Of a stretch of DNA of 64,000 nt, positions 60,895 through 64,000 are shown piece after piece. The position numbers and the translations under genes were made by a program. The notes below the pieces were generated by a model. It was given only the letters and a program-made list of their open reading frames with translations. It did not search any database and was not told where the DNA came from. The stretch is from JADYZU01 sp964540965. GTDB taxonomy: Bacteria; Pseudomonadota; Alphaproteobacteria; Rhodobacterales; Rhodobacteraceae. Numbering within the stretch: the first letter of the stretch is position 1; the number at the start of each line of letters is the position of its first letter. The DNA lies in NCBI GenBank assembly GCA_964540965.1, contig CAZIOT010000018.1, positions 1 to 64,000 on the forward strand. Direction: 5' to 3'.

Positions 60895-60925
60895 TTGAAC
60901 CTATAGCCGCTAGAGACATTAGGTA
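60895..60925 (+). promoter_or_regulatory. MerR-type promoter with 19-base spacer for the metal P-ATPase
   Basis: The plus-strand -35 TTGAAC (60895-60900) and -10 TAGGTA (60920-60925) are separated by 19 bases, the over-long spacing typical of MerR-activated promoters. The spacer contains the imperfect dyad CTATAGCCGCTAGAG, placed where the regulator twists the DNA. It lies 33 bases before the ATPase start. Confidence 0.7.
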
Positions 60926-60958
60926 TCCGAATCGACAGGTGCAAGGACGGAGGCCGCG

Positions 60959-63157
60959 ATGGGCGAACGGCGCGAATGGACGGTGACGGGCATGGATTGC
61001 GCCGCCTGCACGGCGAAGGTGACCAAAGCCGTCGAACGGATTCCCGGCCTGAGCGAGGTGAAGGTGGCGCTGATGGCGGAACGGCTGTCGGCCGTGGTCG
61101 AGGACGGGGCGGCGGATCGGGTCGAGGCCACGGTGCGCGCGCTGGGCTATGGCATCGCGCCGCGCGGGCAGGAACCGCCGCGCAAGCGCGCCTTCGTGCT
61201 GCCGGGCGATGCCCCGCCGCCGCATGACCACGACCACGGCGGCCATGACCATCTGCATGACCATGGCGATGCCGGCCCCGGCCACCTTCACGACGATCCG
61301 GCCGACCGGGGCCTGCCGTGGTATCGCACCGGCAAGGGGCGGCTGGTGCTGCTGACCGGCGCGCTTCTGGCCGGCGCCTGGGGGATCGGCGTCGTCGCCC
61401 CCGCCATCGGCCATTGGGCCTTTGTCGCCGCCTGCGTGATCGGTCTGTTCCCGGTGGCCCGCCGCGCCCTTGCCGCCCTGCGGCTGGGCCAGCCCTTCAC
61501 CATCGAAAGCCTGATGACCCTTGCCGCCCTTGGCGCGCTGTTCATCGACGCGGCCGAGGAAGCGGCGCTGGTCGTGTTCCTGTTCGCCGTGGGCGAGGTG
61601 CTGGAAGGGGTGGCGGCGAACCGCGCCCGATCCTCGATCCGGGCGCTGTCGGCCCTTGTGCCGCGCAGCGCGCTGCTGGACACCGCCGGCACCCTGCACG
61701 AGGTCGCGGCCGACAGCCTGACCCCCGGCCAGATCGTCCTTGTCCGCCCCGGCGACCGTATCCCCGCGGATGGCGAGGTGGTCGAGGGCACATCCGGCGT
61801 CGACGAAAGCCCGGTGACGGGCGAAAGCGTGCCCGTGACCCGCGGCCCCGGCGATACGGTCCATGCCGGATCGGTCAATGCCGAGGCCGCGTTGCGCATC
61901 CGCGTCACCCGCACCGCCGCCGACAACACCATCGCCCGCATCATCCGCCTTGTCGAAGAGGCCGAGGAGGCGCGCGCCCCGACCGAACGCTTCATCGAAC
62001 GCTTCAGCCGCTGGTACATGCCGGCCGTCGTCGGTGTCGCGGCGCTGGTCGCGGTGGTGCCGCCGCTGGCCGGCGGCGACTGGGGAACGTGGATCTATCG
62101 CGGGCTGGCGCTGCTCCTCATCGGCTGCCCCTGCGCGCTGGTGATCTCGGTCCCGGCCTCGATCGCTGCGGCGCTGTCGACCGGCGCGCGCCGCGGCCTG
62201 CTGATGAAAGGCGGCGCGGTGGTCGAGGCTGTGGCGACCATCCGCACCGTCGCGCTGGACAAGACCGGCACCCTGACGCGCGGCAAGCCGGTGGTGACGG
62301 ACGTCCTGGCCTTTGGTGTGACCGAAGCCGAGCTTCTGGCCCGCGCCGCCGCGGTCGAATCCGGGTCGTCGCACCCGCTGGCGCAGGCGATCATCGCCCG
62401 CGCGGCCGCCGGGGGCATCGCCCCCCTGCCCGCCGGCAACGCCCGCGCCCTGCCCGGCAAGGGCGTGGTCGCCACGGTCAGCGGCGTGGAAACCGGCGTC
62501 ATATCCCCCGCCCATGCCGCGGACCTCGGGCTGGCGGTGGCCGGTGCCGAGGCGCTCGAGGCCGAGGGCAAGACCGTGGTCGTCGTCACGACAGACCGGG
62601 TTCTGGGCCTGATCGCGCTGCGCGACGAGGCCCGCCCCGATGCGGCGCAGGCCATGGCCGAGCTGCGCGGGCTGGGCGTCGGCGCGGTGATGCTGACCGG
62701 CGACAATGCCCGCACCGCCGCCGCCATTGCCGGGACGCTGGGCATCGGCCACCGCGCCCAGATGCTGCCCGAGGACAAGCTGGCAGCGATCCGCGACCTG
62801 GGCGCCGAGGGCGGGGTGATGATGGCGGGCGACGGCATCAACGATGCCCCGGCCCTGAGGCAGGCGACAGTCGGCGTGGCGATGGGATCGGGCACCGATG
62901 TGGCGCAGGAAACCGCCGATGCCGCGATCCTGCGCGACCGGCTGACCGACCTGCCGGCGATGATCCGGCTGGCGCGGGCGACGATGGGCAACGTCCGCCA
63001 GAACGTGGCGCTGGCGCTGGGGTTGAAGGCGGTGTTTCTGGTGACTTCGGTGCTGGGCCTGACCGGCCTGTGGATCGCGATCCTGGCCGATACCGGCGCC
63101 ACGGTTCTGGTCACCGCCAACGCGCTGCGGCTGCTGGCCTACGATCCGGCACGGTGA
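60959..63157 (+). CDS. zntA: Heavy-metal-translocating P1B-type ATPase (ZntA/CadA-like)
   Basis: A 732-residue exporter. The N-terminal HMA domain has GMDCAAC (Cys14, Cys17). It is followed by a His/Asp-rich linker (residues about 88-112), then membrane helices, the TGES phosphatase loop, the ion-binding CPC (GCPCALVISVPASIAAAL, about residue 390), phosphorylation site DKTGTLT (about 433) and MAGDGINDAPAL. CPC with DAAEEAALVVFLFAVGE matches Zn/Cd/Pb exporters. The His-rich linker may buffer metal. Confidence 0.94.
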   Translation: MGERREWTVTGMDCAACTAKVTKAVERIPGLSEVKVALMAERLSAVVEDGAADRVEATVRALGYGIAPRGQEPPRKRAFVLPGDAPPPHDHDHGGHDHLHDHGDAGPGHLHDDPADRGLPWYRTGKGRLVLLTGALLAGAWGIGVVAPAIGHWAFVAACVIGLFPVARRALAALRLGQPFTIESLMTLAALGALFIDAAEEAALVVFLFAVGEVLEGVAANRARSSIRALSALVPRSALLDTAGTLHEVAADSLTPGQIVLVRPGDRIPADGEVVEGTSGVDESPVTGESVPVTRGPGDTVHAGSVNAEAALRIRVTRTAADNTIARIIRLVEEAEEARAPTERFIERFSRWYMPAVVGVAALVAVVPPLAGGDWGTWIYRGLALLLIGCPCALVISVPASIAAALSTGARRGLLMKGGAVVEAVATIRTVALDKTGTLTRGKPVVTDVLAFGVTEAELLARAAAVESGSSHPLAQAIIARAAAGGIAPLPAGNARALPGKGVVATVSGVETGVISPAHAADLGLAVAGAEALEAEGKTVVVVTTDRVLGLIALRDEARPDAAQAMAELRGLGVGAVMLTGDNARTAAAIAGTLGIGHRAQMLPEDKLAAIRDLGAEGGVMMAGDGINDAPALRQATVGVAMGSGTDVAQETADAAILRDRLTDLPAMIRLARATMGNVRQNVALALGLKAVFLVTSVLGLTGLWIAILADTGATVLVTANALRLLAYDPAR

Positions 63158-63190
63158 AGTCCGGGCGGGAAAACCCCGCCCGGCCCGGCG

Positions 63191-63532
63191 TCACTGGACG
63201 TAGTAGGTGCCTACGGCGCAGACGTTGATGTTGTAATCCTCGATCCAGGACCCGTCCTGGAACTCGATCTTGAAATCGAAGTTGCAGTGCCCGCTGCCGT
63301 CGGTGAAGTCGATGTTGACCGCCTGCCCCGAGGGCAGCACCGAGGATCCCAGAATATCCTCTTCCCACGACGAGGTGCCGACGTTCGAGCCATAGAACCT
63401 GTAGATCGTCCGGCCGCTCTGGTTCACGATCAGCACATTGCGGTTGTAGCCGTCCGAGACATAGCCGCCGCCGGTGGAAACATCGGTACAGGCCGCAAGG
63501 CTGCCGCTGACCGCCAGTGCCCCAAGCATCAT
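63191..63532 (-). CDS. Small probable lipoprotein, unknown function
   Basis: A 113-residue protein with a lipobox-like signal (MMLGALAVSGSLAAC/T). Mature sequence: NVLIVNQSGRTIYRFYGSNV, SWEEDILGSSVLPSGQAVNI and CNFDFKIEFQDGSWIEDYNI. This beta-rich pattern resembles small periplasmic proteins with a repeated 'DG...CxFD' theme; two cysteines may pair. A TTG at 63544 with GGGGGAAG just ahead is an alternative start giving MRFG before MMLG. Convergent with the ATPase gene. Confidence 0.75.
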   Translation of the reverse strand: MMLGALAVSGSLAACTDVSTGGGYVSDGYNRNVLIVNQSGRTIYRFYGSNVGTSSWEEDILGSSVLPSGQAVNIDFTDGSGHCNFDFKIEFQDGSWIEDYNINVCAVGTYYVQ

Positions 63533-63590
63533 TCCAAATCGCAAAATCTTCCCCCCTCTGAGTTCGTTGGTGAATGACAACCGCGGCAGG

Positions 63591-64000
63591 TTAGAGGGTT
63601 GCCGCGGCCTCTGGCAAGGGCGGAAAACCTGACCTGTCAAAGTGATGCGCGATCGAGGCCGCGTAATAGTCCAGCAGCGGCAGGTCGCCGGGGGCGGCAG
63701 AAACCTCATCGCCAACCTGCACAAGGCCGCGGCCCGACAGCAGCGCCAGCGCCTCGTCGACCGACTCGGCGGCGGTGCGGCGCGGCACCGGAATGCCGCG
63801 CGGGGCAAGCGCGGCGCAGACCTCGGCAAAGCGGGCGACCAGCCGGTCGCGGCCAAGCGGCCCCTCGGTCAGGATCAGCCGCGCCACCAGCGGCACGGCC
63901 GAAACCGGCACCACCGCGGCGATGCCAGCCATGACCCGCGCCGCCAGAACCTCGGTCGGAGGCCCGCAGCCATCCGTCAGCATCTGGGTCAGCCGCAGCG
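63591..64000 (-). CDS. C-terminal part of a probable glycerol-3-phosphate acyltransferase (PlsB-like), cut by the window edge
   Basis: The frame is open from the right edge to a stop at 63591, giving about 136 residues. The segment AAVVPVSAVPLVARLILTEG and the ending LLDYYAASIAHHF are reminiscent of the C-terminus of PlsB-type acyltransferases (LL..YYANSIAHL). The catalytic HxxxxD part would be outside the window. Assignment is by short similarity only. Confidence 0.5.
   Translation of the reverse strand, partial: LRLTQMLTDGCGPPTEVLAARVMAGIAAVVPVSAVPLVARLILTEGPLGRDRLVARFAEVCAALAPRGIPVPRRTAAESVDEALALLSGRGLVQVGDEVSAAPGDLPLLDYYAASIAHHFDRSGFPPLPEAAATL

Noticed and set aside
61200..61320. His/Asp-rich stretch considered as a separate repeat or insertion
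   Set aside because: It is the in-frame linker between the HMA domain and first membrane helix of the ATPase, common in metal exporters.
61288..63120. Overlapping minus-strand frames inside the P-type ATPase gene
   Set aside because: Ser/Ala/Pro-rich low-complexity translations antisense to an intact ATPase.

Overview
The window is a high-GC chromosomal segment that looks like a Rhodobacteraceae alphaproteobacterium (Paracoccus/Rhodobacter-like). Pointers are the strong G/C third-position bias, densely packed ATGA and TGATG gene overlaps, an Irr-type ICE operator, a two-domain ALDH16-type dehydrogenase, HmuSTUV, a GguAB/ChvE sugar importer, and DUF1523/DUF6638-type proteins. The genus is inferred, not shown. 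No rRNA, tRNA, CRISPR array or intact mobile element was recognised.

Layout. 1-1650: graveyard of insertion-sequence fragments (a possible IS630-like end, IS481 and IS3 remnants) plus a small phage/plasmid-like HTH gene; its right edge truncates a NYN-ribonuclease-like gene. 1976-8266: housekeeping and metabolism (ychF, two VOC proteins, an orphan trpA, hemP, a GH13 alpha-glucosidase, a DUF2200 protein). 8356-22409: catabolic block (hyuA-hyuB, FAD oxidoreductase, SDR; a minus-strand DUF4173/response regulator/histidine kinase operon; AraC regulator; deoC and ALDH16). 22512-30850: a ten-gene minus-strand run in which eight membrane, coiled-coil, AAA+ and unknown genes form a tightly coupled operon. 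It carries a Phd/VapC-type toxin-antitoxin pair, and one of the eight, a low-GC membrane gene, looks acquired. This is the least explained system here.

31356-53347 is an iron island of about 22 kb. A minus-strand operon carries seven tandem periplasmic siderophore-type binding proteins, plus an internally deleted eighth copy, feeding one FepD/FepG/FepC-like transporter. Divergently transcribed is an imelysin, bacterioferritin-associated ferredoxin, bacterioferritin, di-heme oxidoreductase, second imelysin and DUF1513 cluster. Then come hmuSTUV (haem import and degradation) and a large TonB protein without ExbBD. A 33-base motif is shared by the hemP and imelysin upstream regions, an ICE box lies inside bfd ahead of bfr, and an AT-rich dyad sits in the hmuS promoter, so the island is probably co-regulated by iron.

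53405-64000: GguAB/ChvE-type sugar ABC transporter, an orphan pcaB-like lyase, a saccharopine-dehydrogenase-fold/DUF4166 protein, a divergent MerR regulator and ZntA-type metal P-ATPase pair with a recognisable MerR-type promoter, a small probable lipoprotein, and the C-terminal end of a probable glycerol-3-phosphate acyltransferase running off the window.

Two dispersed repeat families punctuate gene ends: a GTAGGGTGGGC element (near 5019, 7454, 22450, 31305) and a longer ATTCTTCG...ATATCCC element (12060, 19994, 47472).
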